This document shows, piece by piece, positions 8,700-18,297 of a DNA stretch of 64,000 nt. The position numbers and the translations under genes are program-made. Each line of letters starts with the position of its first letter. Within the stretch, counting starts at the first letter, position 1. The notes under the pieces were generated by a model. The model was not told the DNA's origin and did no database searches. It saw only the letters and a list, made by a program, of their open reading frames with translations. The stretch is from Pseudoalteromonas shioyasakiensis (lineage in GTDB: Bacteria > Pseudomonadota > Gammaproteobacteria > Enterobacterales > Alteromonadaceae), in NCBI RefSeq assembly GCF_024518675.1, contig NZ_JANIGL010000003.1, positions 620,001 to 684,000 of the forward strand. The letters run 5' to 3'.

Positions 8700-11378
8700 C
8701 TAAAGCTCTGTGCTGATCTCTATTGCCGTTTCACTGCGTCTAGCATGTTTGTTAATTAATTGACTCAACTGTGTTTTACATGAGCCACAATTCGTCCCAC
8801 ACTGCAATTTAGCTCCGAGTTTTTCAACACTATTACAACCCGTTTCAATTGCTGCAATTATCGGTTGCTCTCGCACTTTAAAACAGCTACATACCTGCTT
8901 ACCTTGCGTAAACTCAGCATCTGGCTGGGCGTTAAATAATGCCTGAAGCTGCTCAAAGCTCAGTATCTGGGTGTCAAACAAATGATCAATCCACTCTAAT
9001 GACACTGATTTTTGCACAGTGCTAAACACAGCAACAAACACTAGACTGTCTTTTTGCATACACTGAATATGGGTTGATTCACCATCACAATACATACTCC
9101 AACCGCCGACCAATCCAGAATTTTCTTGGCAGTAAAATAAGAGATCATCAATTGGCTCTTTATGAGCCAACTGGTAATTAGTACAGTGGGTCGATTTCAC
9201 TTTTAGCCAAAATTCAGCGTCGATATTAAACTCACCATTAATAAATATTTGGCTATACTGGGCAAATTGCGCTTTTGTTAGCTTAACCGCTGCGTGTTTA
9301 GATTCTGGTTGACCAGAAATAGGATCCGTCACTGATTGATATAGCTGGCTAATATTTGCTGATGATGCATATTGTGCATTCCAATGAATAGGCATAAAAC
9401 ATTCACCGACCCTAACGGCATCGGTCACATTCACATGTGCACAGACTTCACCGCTAGCTGATTGTGCAGTAATTAAATCATCTGTTTTTAAAGCCAGTGC
9501 AGTGGCATCTGCTAGATTAATTTCAATATAGGGGCGCGTGATGTGCGCCGATAAACGTGAAGCCTCTCCTGTACGGGTCATAGTATGCCAATGATCGCGA
9601 ATACGTCCTGAGTTCATCACAAATGGATACTCAACAGTCGTCTGTTGACGAGGTAACTGGGGTGTGATCGGTATAAAGTGTGCTTTTTTATCATCTGTGC
9701 TAAATGCATTATTGGCAAACAACTGCTCAGGTGCAGATAAAGCGGTCTGTTGTGGCCACTGTAAAGGCCGCATGGTGTCGTATTGTTCAGCGCTTAATGT
9801 TGCTAACGCCCCTAAATCTAATTGACGCGCACCGTTATTTTCAAACGTGGTTAAAGCTGCCCATTCAGTAAATATGTCACTTGGCTTAGTAAAATCAAAG
9901 CCGCGAAAGCCCATCGCTTTTGCCACACCACACATAATTTCCCAGTCATGCTTTGCTTGAGCATACTTTGGCAACACAGCCCGTTGCCGCGAAATTCTGC
10001 GCTCAGAGTTAGTAACCGTACCGTCTTTTTCACTCCAACCTGTACTTGGTAACTTCACATTAGCATAACTTAAGGTGTCGTTTTTTGACACACAGTCAGA
10101 CACAACCACCAACTCACACGCTTCAAGCGCTGCAGTGATTTCATTGTGATTCGGTAAACTAACCACTGGGTTTGTTGCCATGATCCACACCGCTTTTATT
10201 TTACCAGACTTAAGGTCGGCAAACATATCAACTGCTTTTTTTCCTGCTTTTTCAGCTATGGTTGGAGATTGCCAAAAACGTTGAACTAACGATCTATGTT
10301 CAGCGTTTTCTATATCTAAATGCGCGGCTAATTGATTGGCTAAGCCACCCACTTCTCGCCCGCCCATAGCATTGGGTTGCCCTGTGATTGAAAATGGTCC
10401 TGATCCTGGTTTAAGTAATTTACCAGACGCTAAGTGCGCATTTATAATCGCATTGCATTTATCGGTGCCTGAGCTCGACTGGTTAATACCCATAGAGTAA
10501 AAGGTGATGGCTGAAGAACTATTAGCAAAGCTAGCATAAAAAGTTTCAAGCGCTTGCTCCGACAACTGACAAAATTCAGCTACAGCACTTATGCTCCATG
10601 CGCTTGCTTGCTCAAGTGCACTGTCAAACCCTGTTGTGGATTGGGCAATAAAATCATCATCAAGTGCATTATTGCTTGCTAAGTAGCTCAGTAGACCGTT
10701 GTAAAGAGCAGCATCCGTCCCGGGCTTTAACTGTAAGAATTGATCTGCTATTTCAACGCTATCTGTGCGCCTTGGGTCTATTACAACAATTTTCATCGCT
10801 GGATTAAGACGTTTTGCCCGCTCGATACGCTGAAATAAAACCGGATGAGTCCAGGCTGCATTCGAGCCTTGTAATATCAACAAAGATGTTTGCTCAAGGT
10901 CTTCATAACTACAAGGTACAACATCTTCACCAAAAGCACGTTTGTAACCTGCCACGGCAGAAGACATACACAAGCGTGAGTTAGTATCAATATTGGCACT
11001 TCCTAAGTAGCCTTTCATTAACTTATTCGCGATATAGTAATCTTCTGTAAGCAATTGCCCTGAGACATAAAATGCAATTGCATCAGCGCCATGTTGCGCA
11101 ACGATACGACTAAATTGCTCAGCAATATAATTCGTTGCCTCATCCCAACTAACCACGTGATTGTTTATCTGTGGCTCAGCTAAGCGGTTGTCAGTTGATA
11201 GAGTATCAAGTAAATGTGTGCCTTTAACACATAACCGACCAAAATTTGCAGGGTGTTCTGGGGTGCCAGTTAATGAACTTGCTTCACCATTGTCTATCGA
11301 TATATCAACACCACAGCCCACACCACAATATGCACAGGTCGTTTGTTTTAGTTTTGCATTAGCCACATCAACTTCCAT
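8700..11378 (-). CDS. nasA: Assimilatory nitrate reductase catalytic subunit NasA
   Basis: An 892-residue molybdopterin oxidoreductase that reduces nitrate to nitrite in the cytoplasm. The N-terminus carries the 4Fe-4S Cys set (CAYCGVGC, then LCVKG). The middle is the Mo-bis-MGD domain (IVVIDPRRTDSVE, GINQSSSGTDKCNAI, FSITGQPNAMGGREVGG) and a molybdopterin dinucleotide-binding domain (MNSGRIRDHWHTMTRTGEA). The C-terminus adds a BFD-like 2Fe-2S domain (VCSCFKV and CGTNCGSCK), as in NAD(P)H-linked NasA. It follows the NasC-like subunit and precedes moaA. Confidence 0.95.
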   Translation of the reverse strand: MEVDVANAKLKQTTCAYCGVGCGVDISIDNGEASSLTGTPEHPANFGRLCVKGTHLLDTLSTDNRLAEPQINNHVVSWDEATNYIAEQFSRIVAQHGADAIAFYVSGQLLTEDYYIANKLMKGYLGSANIDTNSRLCMSSAVAGYKRAFGEDVVPCSYEDLEQTSLLILQGSNAAWTHPVLFQRIERAKRLNPAMKIVVIDPRRTDSVEIADQFLQLKPGTDAALYNGLLSYLASNNALDDDFIAQSTTGFDSALEQASAWSISAVAEFCQLSEQALETFYASFANSSSAITFYSMGINQSSSGTDKCNAIINAHLASGKLLKPGSGPFSITGQPNAMGGREVGGLANQLAAHLDIENAEHRSLVQRFWQSPTIAEKAGKKAVDMFADLKSGKIKAVWIMATNPVVSLPNHNEITAALEACELVVVSDCVSKNDTLSYANVKLPSTGWSEKDGTVTNSERRISRQRAVLPKYAQAKHDWEIMCGVAKAMGFRGFDFTKPSDIFTEWAALTTFENNGARQLDLGALATLSAEQYDTMRPLQWPQQTALSAPEQLFANNAFSTDDKKAHFIPITPQLPRQQTTVEYPFVMNSGRIRDHWHTMTRTGEASRLSAHITRPYIEINLADATALALKTDDLITAQSASGEVCAHVNVTDAVRVGECFMPIHWNAQYASSANISQLYQSVTDPISGQPESKHAAVKLTKAQFAQYSQIFINGEFNIDAEFWLKVKSTHCTNYQLAHKEPIDDLLFYCQENSGLVGGWSMYCDGESTHIQCMQKDSLVFVAVFSTVQKSVSLEWIDHLFDTQILSFEQLQALFNAQPDAEFTQGKQVCSCFKVREQPIIAAIETGCNSVEKLGAKLQCGTNCGSCKTQLSQLINKHARRSETAIEISTEL

Positions 11379-11404
11379 TATTGCTTCTCTTTTTATTAGT
11401 TAGA

Positions 11405-12880
11405 CTAAACGGCCGGTGCGCTTAGTTGCTCAGGCTCAGTTATAGTCACGAGCATGTTATTACTATCAATAATGCTCTTTACCATTTGCTCACAACTACC
11501 ACAGCCCGTACAGGCTTTAGTGCTCGATTTCACTTTAGCTAGATCAGTACACCCTGATAAAATAGAATTCTGAATAGTTAATTTAGTTACTTTATTACAA
11601 ACACAGATAATGGCATCGTCGGGTAAGTCAACTGGGTCAATCTCAGCTAAAGAGCCAGCTAAAGGCATGATCAGCGACTCTGCAGGCTCGACCAGAGCAA
11701 GATTATTCAAATATCGCTGTAATAAGCTGTCGTAATCACTGGTGTCACCGACTAAGACCGCACCAAGTAAACGATCGCCGCTTTGGTTCACCACTATTTT
11801 TTTATAAATACCGTTTATTTGATCATCAAAAATATAACTTTTAGCGCCTGTAGCTCGGGCATGGGCATCGCCAATCGAACCTACCTCAACACCCATTAAC
11901 TTTAATTTTGTACTCATATCAGCGCCTGTAAAGGCATCTACTTCATTGTTGAAAATAATGTGCTTTGCAGCAACCTTTGCCATAGTGTAACCAGGTGCCA
12001 CTAAACCAAAAATAAAGTTACTCCAAAGCGCACATTCTCCAATAGCATAAATGTTACGATCTGATGTTTGACAATGGTTATTAATGACGATTCCGCCTCG
12101 CTCGCCAATATCTAAACCAAACTCACGTCCGAGATTATCGTAAGGGCGGATCCCTGCCGAAAATAAAATCATATCGGTTTCGAGTTCATGGCCTCCTTTA
12201 AAGCACATCTTATAGCGACACTGATGACCTTCAACAATTTGCTCTGTCGCCATCGAGGTATGAACATTTACCCCTAATTGTTCTATTTTTTTCTTTAAAA
12301 GACGTCCGCCAGCTTGATCTACTTGAACCCCCATTAGTTGCGGGGCAAACTCCACCACATGGGTTTGTAAACCTAGCTTTTTTAATGCATTAGCGGCTTC
12401 AAGCCCAAGTAAACCACCACCAATAACGACTCCGACTTTACTTTGCGATGCTGAGCGTTTTATTGCTTCTAAATCATTAATGGTTCGATAGACTAAACAG
12501 TGGTCTCGGTCTTTACCTGGAATAGGAGGAACGAAGGGAAATGAACCTGTGGCTAAAATCAGTTTGTCGTAATAAAACCTATTGCCTTGCTGTGTGGTTA
12601 CAAACTGTTGTTGACGGTCAATATTTTCAACTTTCGCATTGGTAAAAAAATTAACATGCCAATCGCCGTAGATATCAGCAGTTGTCAATGCAAGATCGCT
12701 TGCTGTTTTACCACTAAAAAATTCGGATAGATGCACTCGATCATAGGCAAGTCGGTCTTCTCCCGATAAAACGGTAATTTCCAACTCATCTCCGTGCTGT
12801 TTTAGCTGTGTGAGTTGTTCGACAAAATGATGGCCTACCATGCCATTACCAACGACCACTACGCGCTGCTTACCGCTCAT
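11405..12880 (-). CDS. NasC-like FAD/2Fe-2S electron-transfer subunit of nitrate reductase
   Basis: A 491-residue protein resembling the N-terminal half of NirB and NasC of Klebsiella: NAD(P)/FAD-dependent oxidoreductase with VVVGNGMVGHHFVEQL, a second Rossmann motif GVVIGGGLLGLEAANALKKLG and the GECALW FAD motif. A C-terminal BFD-type 2Fe-2S site has the cysteines CVCNK and CTGCGSCE. No sulfite/nitrite reductase ferredoxin-like or siroheme region is present, so it should pass electrons from NAD(P)H to NasA rather than reduce nitrite. It is 26 bp upstream of nasA on the same strand. Confidence 0.85.
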   Translation of the reverse strand: MSGKQRVVVVGNGMVGHHFVEQLTQLKQHGDELEITVLSGEDRLAYDRVHLSEFFSGKTASDLALTTADIYGDWHVNFFTNAKVENIDRQQQFVTTQQGNRFYYDKLILATGSFPFVPPIPGKDRDHCLVYRTINDLEAIKRSASQSKVGVVIGGGLLGLEAANALKKLGLQTHVVEFAPQLMGVQVDQAGGRLLKKKIEQLGVNVHTSMATEQIVEGHQCRYKMCFKGGHELETDMILFSAGIRPYDNLGREFGLDIGERGGIVINNHCQTSDRNIYAIGECALWSNFIFGLVAPGYTMAKVAAKHIIFNNEVDAFTGADMSTKLKLMGVEVGSIGDAHARATGAKSYIFDDQINGIYKKIVVNQSGDRLLGAVLVGDTSDYDSLLQRYLNNLALVEPAESLIMPLAGSLAEIDPVDLPDDAIICVCNKVTKLTIQNSILSGCTDLAKVKSSTKACTGCGSCEQMVKSIIDSNNMLVTITEPEQLSAPAV

Positions 12881-13046
12881 GTTTTACCTACACCTATTTA
12901 ATTCACTGCAAATGCTACTAAAATGTAAAGCAATTGCTATACCATTAAAAAAAGGTATTATTAAACAGCAAATTAAAACAATATAAGTTATAAATATCCG
13001 TAAATAGCACTATGAAGATCCAGCTACTGCACCAAGTTAGTACAGC

Positions 13047-14792
13047 TTAATAGTTAACAGGTAGTAGTAATATTAATAACAATAAAAACTGAACAATTGC
13101 GACGACTTTCCATATCATCAGTGTATGTTGTTGATAAAAGCTAAATTGCCTAGTTTCAACAGTAATATCACCATTTTCCGTTTTAATATCATTAATAAAT
13201 TCGGAAAGCGCTTGGTAGCGATGCTTTGGCTGAGGCGCGACCGCTTTCATTAAAGCTTGATCGAGCCAAAAAGGAATATCAGCACGATAGTGACGAATGC
13301 TACGGTACTGCCAAAACGAGTAATCAAGCTTGTGGTAGTTTGGGTTAGATAAGCTTTTATAAGGTAAGTTCGAACAAAGTAACTCATATGCAATGACGCC
13401 TAAAGAAAACAAGTCACTTTTAAAGTCAGCATGAAGTGTTAATACTGTCTCTGGTGCAGTATAGCCAACACTACCTTGGGCGCACTCATCTTTTAGCTGA
13501 GTGATATCTTCCTCCAAACTAGCAGAGCTCACCGTACCATAATCAATTAACGTAATTTTTCCATTAGCATCAATCATTATATTTTCGGGTTTTAGGTCTC
13601 GATGTACCATGTCTAAGCGCTGAAATGCACGCAGTGCCGTTACAATTTGCTCTAAAATACTTCTCACTTGCGCTATTGTAGGCTGCTTTACATCATGCAT
13701 CCATTGCCTGAGTGTTTGACCATCCATATACTCACAAACATGATACAAAAAGTGGCTATCGGGTGCCGTGGTTATTACTTTCATTACATTTGCATGATTA
13801 ATAAGTTGTCCAGCCCACCCCTCTCGCATAAAACCTTGAAGGTAATGTAAATCATCTTGAAAATTAATCGAGGGCACTTTTAATACACACGGCTCTGAAT
13901 CTATACTTTGTTGCGCTAAATAAATATGTGAACGAGAACTCGCATGGATCTGACGTATTATTGTGTAGTCATCAATTTTCTGACCAGCGCGTAATGCTAA
14001 AGGGACTTTACGATAAGTCAGTTCTTTATAGCTTTCTGCTAAACATTTTTGCGGTAGCTCTGTCACCTTTATTAATAAACACGTTAAATTGTCATCACTT
14101 TTATTATGTTGTGCTTCCTCACATACCAACTTTGCTGCAAGCTCTAAATTAGGATGGCAATATACTAGATCGACTATTTTTCGATCGGATACGAAATCAT
14201 GAACTCCATCAGAAGTGATTACAAATATATCGCCAAGCTGTAAATCAAACTCGTAAAAATCAATATCCTGATGCAACTCAGCCCCAAGTGCCTTGGTTAA
14301 CACTTGATTGGTTTTATGATCGCGGGTTAGTGGCTGTAAGGCTCCATCACGAATAACACTGATGCGCGTATCACCTAAGTGGAAAATATAGCCTGTTGTC
14401 GATTTAAGAATTAATGAACTGAACGTTGCTAACCAATCAGCTTGCCTATAACCCAGCGAGCTATGCTTACTAGATTGTGAATAAAGCCATTGATTAAGCC
14501 CAGCCAAGACTTTGGAAGAAGATTTTTTTACTGACCAACTGATGGGAGTATTAGTGTATTCACGGATAAAATGCGTTACCGCTAAATTTGCTGCGTCTTT
14601 AGCATATTTTGCACTTGAACAGCCATCAGCAATACATGCGATGATCCCTTTATAGTGCTTTTCTTGCCCTTTGCTATCAAGCATAGCAAATGCATCTTGA
14701 TTGATGCGTTTGCTGCCTTTCATAGAAAAACCGCCAAAGCTTACCTTTAACTCTAGTTTAGATGATTTTGCTTTAACGGTTTCTACTTTCAC
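13047..14792 (-). CDS. Bifunctional PP2C phosphatase / Ser-Thr protein kinase, membrane-anchored
   Basis: A 581-residue fusion. Residues ~15-250 form a PP2C phosphatase (CIADGCSSA, FHLGDTRISVI, ITSDGVHDFVSD, SDDNLTCL). Residues ~265-520 form a eukaryotic-like kinase with the VLKVP lysine, HRDLKPENI catalytic loop and an IDYGTVS motif in place of DFG. A single hydrophobic C-terminal helix anchors it in the membrane. It sits between the nitrate transporter (10-bp gap) and nasC, so it is very likely co-expressed with nitrate assimilation. The substrate is unknown; the transporter or NasC/NasA are the obvious candidates, which is inference from position. Confidence 0.92.
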   Translation of the reverse strand: MKVETVKAKSSKLELKVSFGGFSMKGSKRINQDAFAMLDSKGQEKHYKGIIACIADGCSSAKYAKDAANLAVTHFIREYTNTPISWSVKKSSSKVLAGLNQWLYSQSSKHSSLGYRQADWLATFSSLILKSTTGYIFHLGDTRISVIRDGALQPLTRDHKTNQVLTKALGAELHQDIDFYEFDLQLGDIFVITSDGVHDFVSDRKIVDLVYCHPNLELAAKLVCEEAQHNKSDDNLTCLLIKVTELPQKCLAESYKELTYRKVPLALRAGQKIDDYTIIRQIHASSRSHIYLAQQSIDSEPCVLKVPSINFQDDLHYLQGFMREGWAGQLINHANVMKVITTAPDSHFLYHVCEYMDGQTLRQWMHDVKQPTIAQVRSILEQIVTALRAFQRLDMVHRDLKPENIMIDANGKITLIDYGTVSSASLEEDITQLKDECAQGSVGYTAPETVLTLHADFKSDLFSLGVIAYELLCSNLPYKSLSNPNYHKLDYSFWQYRSIRHYRADIPFWLDQALMKAVAPQPKHRYQALSEFINDIKTENGDITVETRQFSFYQQHTLMIWKVVAIVQFLLLLILLLPVNY

Positions 14793-14801
14793 ATTTTGTC
14801 C

Positions 14802-16271
14802 TCAGGTCACAGAAATCAACTCAACGGTGCCATCTTCATTAACCTCTGTCATATGGCCTTTTGGTTCGGTCATAAAAAATAAAGCAATTAAACCGACAAG
14901 CGCACTAATAGCAATCGTAAAGAAGAATGTTTGGTATTCAACTATCGATAAAACGGTAAGGTACACCACCGCTCCCACGTTACCGTAAGCGCCTGTCATC
15001 CCAGCAATTTGCCCTGTTAAGCGTCGTTTTATCAGCGGTACAGCTGCAAAAACAGCGCCTTCTCCCGCTTGCACAAAAAACGAACATGCCATTGCTGCTG
15101 CAACGGCTAGCCATAGCGGCCAACTTTGATCGACTAACCCCATTACAAAGTAACCGACAGCTAAACCAGCAGTTAAAACTATTAAAGTGATTCTGCGGCC
15201 GAGTCTATCTGAGATCCATCCTCCTCCCGGGCGCGAGGCTAGATTCATAAAGGCATAAGCTGATGCCAGTAACCCTGCATAAACCATGTCTAGTGAAAAT
15301 ACTTCACTAAAGAATAACGGTAACATAGAAATCACCGCCAGCTCAGAGCCGAATGTAGTAAAGTACAAAATATTGAGCACTGCAACTTGTTTAAACTCAT
15401 AGCGATGAGATTCAGGAACGTCCTGCTTAAAGATGTGCCCATTTACCACAATAGTTTTATAAACTTCGTAACAATACAGCAAAACTAATGCAACGTAGAT
15501 ACCGATTTCAACTGAACTTGAAATTAATCCGGCACCGTTTTCAGATAATTTCCATGCCAGTAAAGCTAAAGCACCATACATAGGAATTTTCATGATCAGC
15601 AGTAAGAAGAAATCGCCTTTACTGGTTACTTCCATAGCACCAATTTGTTTAGGCTTAAAGTAAGTGCCCCCTTTTGGTGTGTCTGTCACATTGAAGTACC
15701 AAATTAATCCAAACGCAATACTTAGCAGGCCTGTTAAGCCAATCGCATAACGCCAGCCATCATCACCACCAAATAGTACTGCAATAACCGGTAATAGCAT
15801 CGCAGCGGCAGCTGAACCAAAGTTACCCCAACCACCGTAAACACCTTCTGCAATACCAAGCTCATTAGCAGGAAACCATTCGCTTACCATACGAATGCCC
15901 ACTACAAAACCAGCACCAATAAAGCCCATAAAAAAACGGGCTATCGCAGCTTGTTCAAAGGTACTGGCAAATGCAAACATAAAACACGGAATACTACAGA
16001 CCATAAGTAAGGCTGAATATACGATACGAGGGCCAAACTTATCCGTGAACATACCAACAATCACTCGTGCGGGGATAGTCAAAGCTACATTGAGGATCAA
16101 CAAGGTTTTTACTTGAGCCATGCTAATACCTAACGACGATGCAATAGCACCTAACATAGGCGCATGGTTAAACCATACAAAAAACGAAATGAAAAAAACC
16201 ATCCAACTCAAATGAAGTATTTTCATTTTTCCTCGAAATGAGAGCAGATTAAAGCCTGTGTTACCTTGCAT
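14802..16271 (-). CDS. Nitrate/nitrite MFS transporter (NarK/NasA type)
   Basis: A 489-residue major-facilitator protein with about 12 helices. It has the NNP-family signatures: FTDKFGPRIVYS loop, GFIGAGFVVGIRMVSEWFP with the conserved Arg for nitrate binding, YGGWGNFGSAAAAMLLP and the later GRPGGGW-like run SRPGGGWISDRLGRR and TGAYGNVGAVVYL. This is the nitrate-entry step of the pathway. It is the first gene of the nas-moa run on the minus strand and has a structured 5' leader. Confidence 0.93.
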   Translation of the reverse strand: MQGNTGFNLLSFRGKMKILHLSWMVFFISFFVWFNHAPMLGAIASSLGISMAQVKTLLILNVALTIPARVIVGMFTDKFGPRIVYSALLMVCSIPCFMFAFASTFEQAAIARFFMGFIGAGFVVGIRMVSEWFPANELGIAEGVYGGWGNFGSAAAAMLLPVIAVLFGGDDGWRYAIGLTGLLSIAFGLIWYFNVTDTPKGGTYFKPKQIGAMEVTSKGDFFLLLIMKIPMYGALALLAWKLSENGAGLISSSVEIGIYVALVLLYCYEVYKTIVVNGHIFKQDVPESHRYEFKQVAVLNILYFTTFGSELAVISMLPLFFSEVFSLDMVYAGLLASAYAFMNLASRPGGGWISDRLGRRITLIVLTAGLAVGYFVMGLVDQSWPLWLAVAAAMACSFFVQAGEGAVFAAVPLIKRRLTGQIAGMTGAYGNVGAVVYLTVLSIVEYQTFFFTIAISALVGLIALFFMTEPKGHMTEVNEDGTVELISVT

Positions 16272-16312
16272 GCTACGTTCTCCGAATTTTTATTGTATAA
16301 AATCGATTATTT

Positions 16313-16349
16313 GCTGCTTATTGTTTTGTTTTACAAAACAATAAGCAGC
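16313..16349 (-). other. Strong hairpin in the nitrate-operon leader
   Basis: GCTGCTTATTGTTTTG pairs with its exact complement around a short A/T loop. It lies ~40 bases before the transporter ATG. The sequence after the stem is not a simple U run, so it may be a structural or protein-binding element rather than a classical terminator. Confidence 0.75.
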
Positions 16350-16352
16350 AGT

Positions 16353-16368
16353 AGCAATTGTTAGGCCA
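16353..16368 (-). promoter_or_regulatory. Candidate sigma-54 promoter (-24/-12)
   Basis: On the minus strand TGGCCTAACAATTGCT has GG, ten bases, then GC, matching the TGGCAC-N5-TTGC consensus at the key positions. A sigma-54/NtrC promoter would fit nitrogen control of nitrate use. Transcription from it would begin inside the 5' arm of the neighbouring hairpin, which weakens the case for both elements acting on one RNA. Confidence 0.4.
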
Positions 16369-16574
16369 CTAAAATATAACTTTAATATTCAGTGGTATAG
16401 TTGATTCAACTAGTGAAAACAGGTGAAATTGCACTATTGAAGTGCATATTTTATGTGTCATATCGGTGCAGTGTGAAAGCAATAAAAACGGCATAGTGAA
16501 AAAAGTAAACCAGGTAATTTCAATCGCCTTAAGGGATGATTACGATAGAAAAATTTCACAAAGCTCAATGAGCT

Positions 16575-17612
16575 CTATTCATCAACAGTGTGCACCGGAA
16601 TTTGAGCATAAACAGTTTGCCCCTCAGTAAAAGCATATATTTGCCATTCTAAGGTTGTGAGTATGCAAATTAAACTTTGACCACAAATATCTAAGTGCAC
16701 AACCGCTTTATTACCCTCAATATAAACACGCTGATAAGTACAACAAAGAATATTTATATTAGCTTTGTTTTTATCGATACTTTGCAATAAATTTACTCGG
16801 TCAGCGTTTATACACAAAGAGTGTGTTACTACAACAGATGCTAAGTTGGTATAAATAAACTGTTGGCTATCTTTGAGTGTTAATTTATACAACTGATGTT
16901 CTTTTAGGAACTCGACCTCATCAACTTTAAGGTAACTAAATGGTGTGAACGCTTGCTGTAAAGTTATAGCATTCACTGCCTGCTGTATGGCATCTTTATT
17001 AACAACACGACCATTGATAAGCTGCAGCAGTTGATCACAGCAAAAAGACAACTCCCTTAGTGAATGACTAACAAATAAAAAGGTGATGTTTTTTGTACTG
17101 GCGAAATAACGAATTGCATTAAGCATGATATATCGCTTTTGCCAATCCAAGGCTGCAAATGGCTCATCTAATAAAATAATGTTTTGCCCTACCAGCAAAG
17201 TCCGCGCAAACGTAACTCGTTGGGTTTCACCACCAGATAAAGAGCTTACGTTACGCTGTAGCAGTGCGCCGATCTCAAGCTGCTCTATCACTTCGGTGAA
17301 ACTGATTTGATTATTCGTTTTTGGCCTATGCTTACAAGCAAACTTTAAATTTTCAGCAACATCTAAATGAGGAAATAATTGACTGCTTTGTAGCTGATGG
17401 CTGATCCCTTTTTGTTCTGAGCTCAAGTTCGTTAGCTCAATGCCATTATTAAAAATCCGCTGGCCTTTGATTTGGCCACTAATACAAGCTAGCAAACAGC
17501 TTTTGCCTGCTCCTGAAGGGCCATAAATCCCCTGTATTGTCCCTTGCTCAATGGCAAGTTCAGCACAAAGAGTAAACTCGGATAACGGGTAATTAATATT
17601 TACTTTAAGCAT
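16575..17612 (-). CDS. modC: Molybdate ABC transporter ATP-binding protein ModC
   Basis: ATPase of the molybdate importer. Walker A GPSGAGKS, the ABC signature LSGGETQRV, Walker B ILLDEPFAALDW and the H-loop VSHSLREL are in order in the first ~210 residues. The C-terminal third resembles the MOBE/TOBE oxyanion-binding region typical of ModC (345 aa total). It overlaps the modB stop by eight bases, which indicates coupled translation. Confidence 0.93.
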   Translation of the reverse strand: MLKVNINYPLSEFTLCAELAIEQGTIQGIYGPSGAGKSCLLACISGQIKGQRIFNNGIELTNLSSEQKGISHQLQSSQLFPHLDVAENLKFACKHRPKTNNQISFTEVIEQLEIGALLQRNVSSLSGGETQRVTFARTLLVGQNIILLDEPFAALDWQKRYIMLNAIRYFASTKNITFLFVSHSLRELSFCCDQLLQLINGRVVNKDAIQQAVNAITLQQAFTPFSYLKVDEVEFLKEHQLYKLTLKDSQQFIYTNLASVVVTHSLCINADRVNLLQSIDKNKANINILCCTYQRVYIEGNKAVVHLDICGQSLICILTTLEWQIYAFTEGQTVYAQIPVHTVDE

Positions 17613-18291
17613 GATGATTGCGACCAGTTAAGGCTGAACGGTTAAACTTAAATAGCAATACCAAGCAAAAGAACGAGATACCTAGTAAAATCAGCGACAA
17701 TTGGTGCGCTGCAGTATAATTTAACGATTCAACATGATCATATAACGCGATAGATACTACTTGAGTTTCTCCCGGTAAATTACCGCCAATCATCAACACC
17801 AAACCAAACTCGCCTAAGGTATGGGCAAAACCTAGAGCAAAAGCGCTAAGCATGTTTTTTTTCAATAAGGGGATAAGCAAATAAAAGAAACGCTTGTTAG
17901 CACTGAAACCCAACGCTTGGGCTGCTTGAATATAGTGACTATTTACCTGTGAAATTCCAGCAAGTAAGGGCTGCATTACAAAAGGCAAGGAGTAAATTAA
18001 AGAGCCAAGTACCACCCCTGAAAAACTAAATGCAAGCTGAGTTCCTGTTAACCAGAGCCAAAACTGACCTAAACTTGAACTTGGCGAAAAGACAACCATC
18101 AAATAAAAACCTAGTAATGTGGGAGGGAGCACCAATGGCAATGCTACAACGGCTTCCAACATAGCTTTACATCGACCTTGATATCTCGCTAACCACCAAG
18201 CAAATGGAAAACAAATGACTAATAGAATAATAGAGGTTATAGCAGCTAATTTGATGGTCAGCCACAACGCAGTAAAATCACTTTCTAACAT
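17605..18291 (-). CDS. modB: Molybdate ABC transporter permease ModB
   Basis: A 228-residue inner-membrane permease with five to six helices. It has the ModB/CysT-like coupling loop (AAQALGFSANKRFFYLLIPLL, then ALGFAHTLGEFGLVLMIGGNLPG). It lies between modA and modC, six bases after modA and overlapping modC. Confidence 0.93.
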   Translation of the reverse strand: MLESDFTALWLTIKLAAITSIILLVICFPFAWWLARYQGRCKAMLEAVVALPLVLPPTLLGFYLMVVFSPSSSLGQFWLWLTGTQLAFSFSGVVLGSLIYSLPFVMQPLLAGISQVNSHYIQAAQALGFSANKRFFYLLIPLLKKNMLSAFALGFAHTLGEFGLVLMIGGNLPGETQVVSIALYDHVESLNYTAAHQLSLILLGISFFCLVLLFKFNRSALTGRNHHA

Positions 18292-18297
18292 TTCGAG

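Larger units (their letters stand above)
16272..16574 (-). promoter_or_regulatory. Leader/promoter region of the nitrate transporter operon
   Basis: The 303-bp gap between modC and the transporter holds, on the minus strand, a weak hairpin (CCACT...AGTGG with an AT-rich inner stem), a sigma-54-like element and a strong hairpin near the start codon. NasR is encoded nearby, and its ANTAR domain normally binds tandem hairpins in such leaders, so this is the most likely NasR target. I could not fit the canonical hexanucleotide loops (A1, G4) exactly. Confidence 0.5.

Noticed and set aside
16313..16349. Intrinsic terminator upstream of the nitrate transporter
   Set aside because: The stem is strong, but the minus-strand sequence after it (AAATAATCGATTTT) is not a U run.
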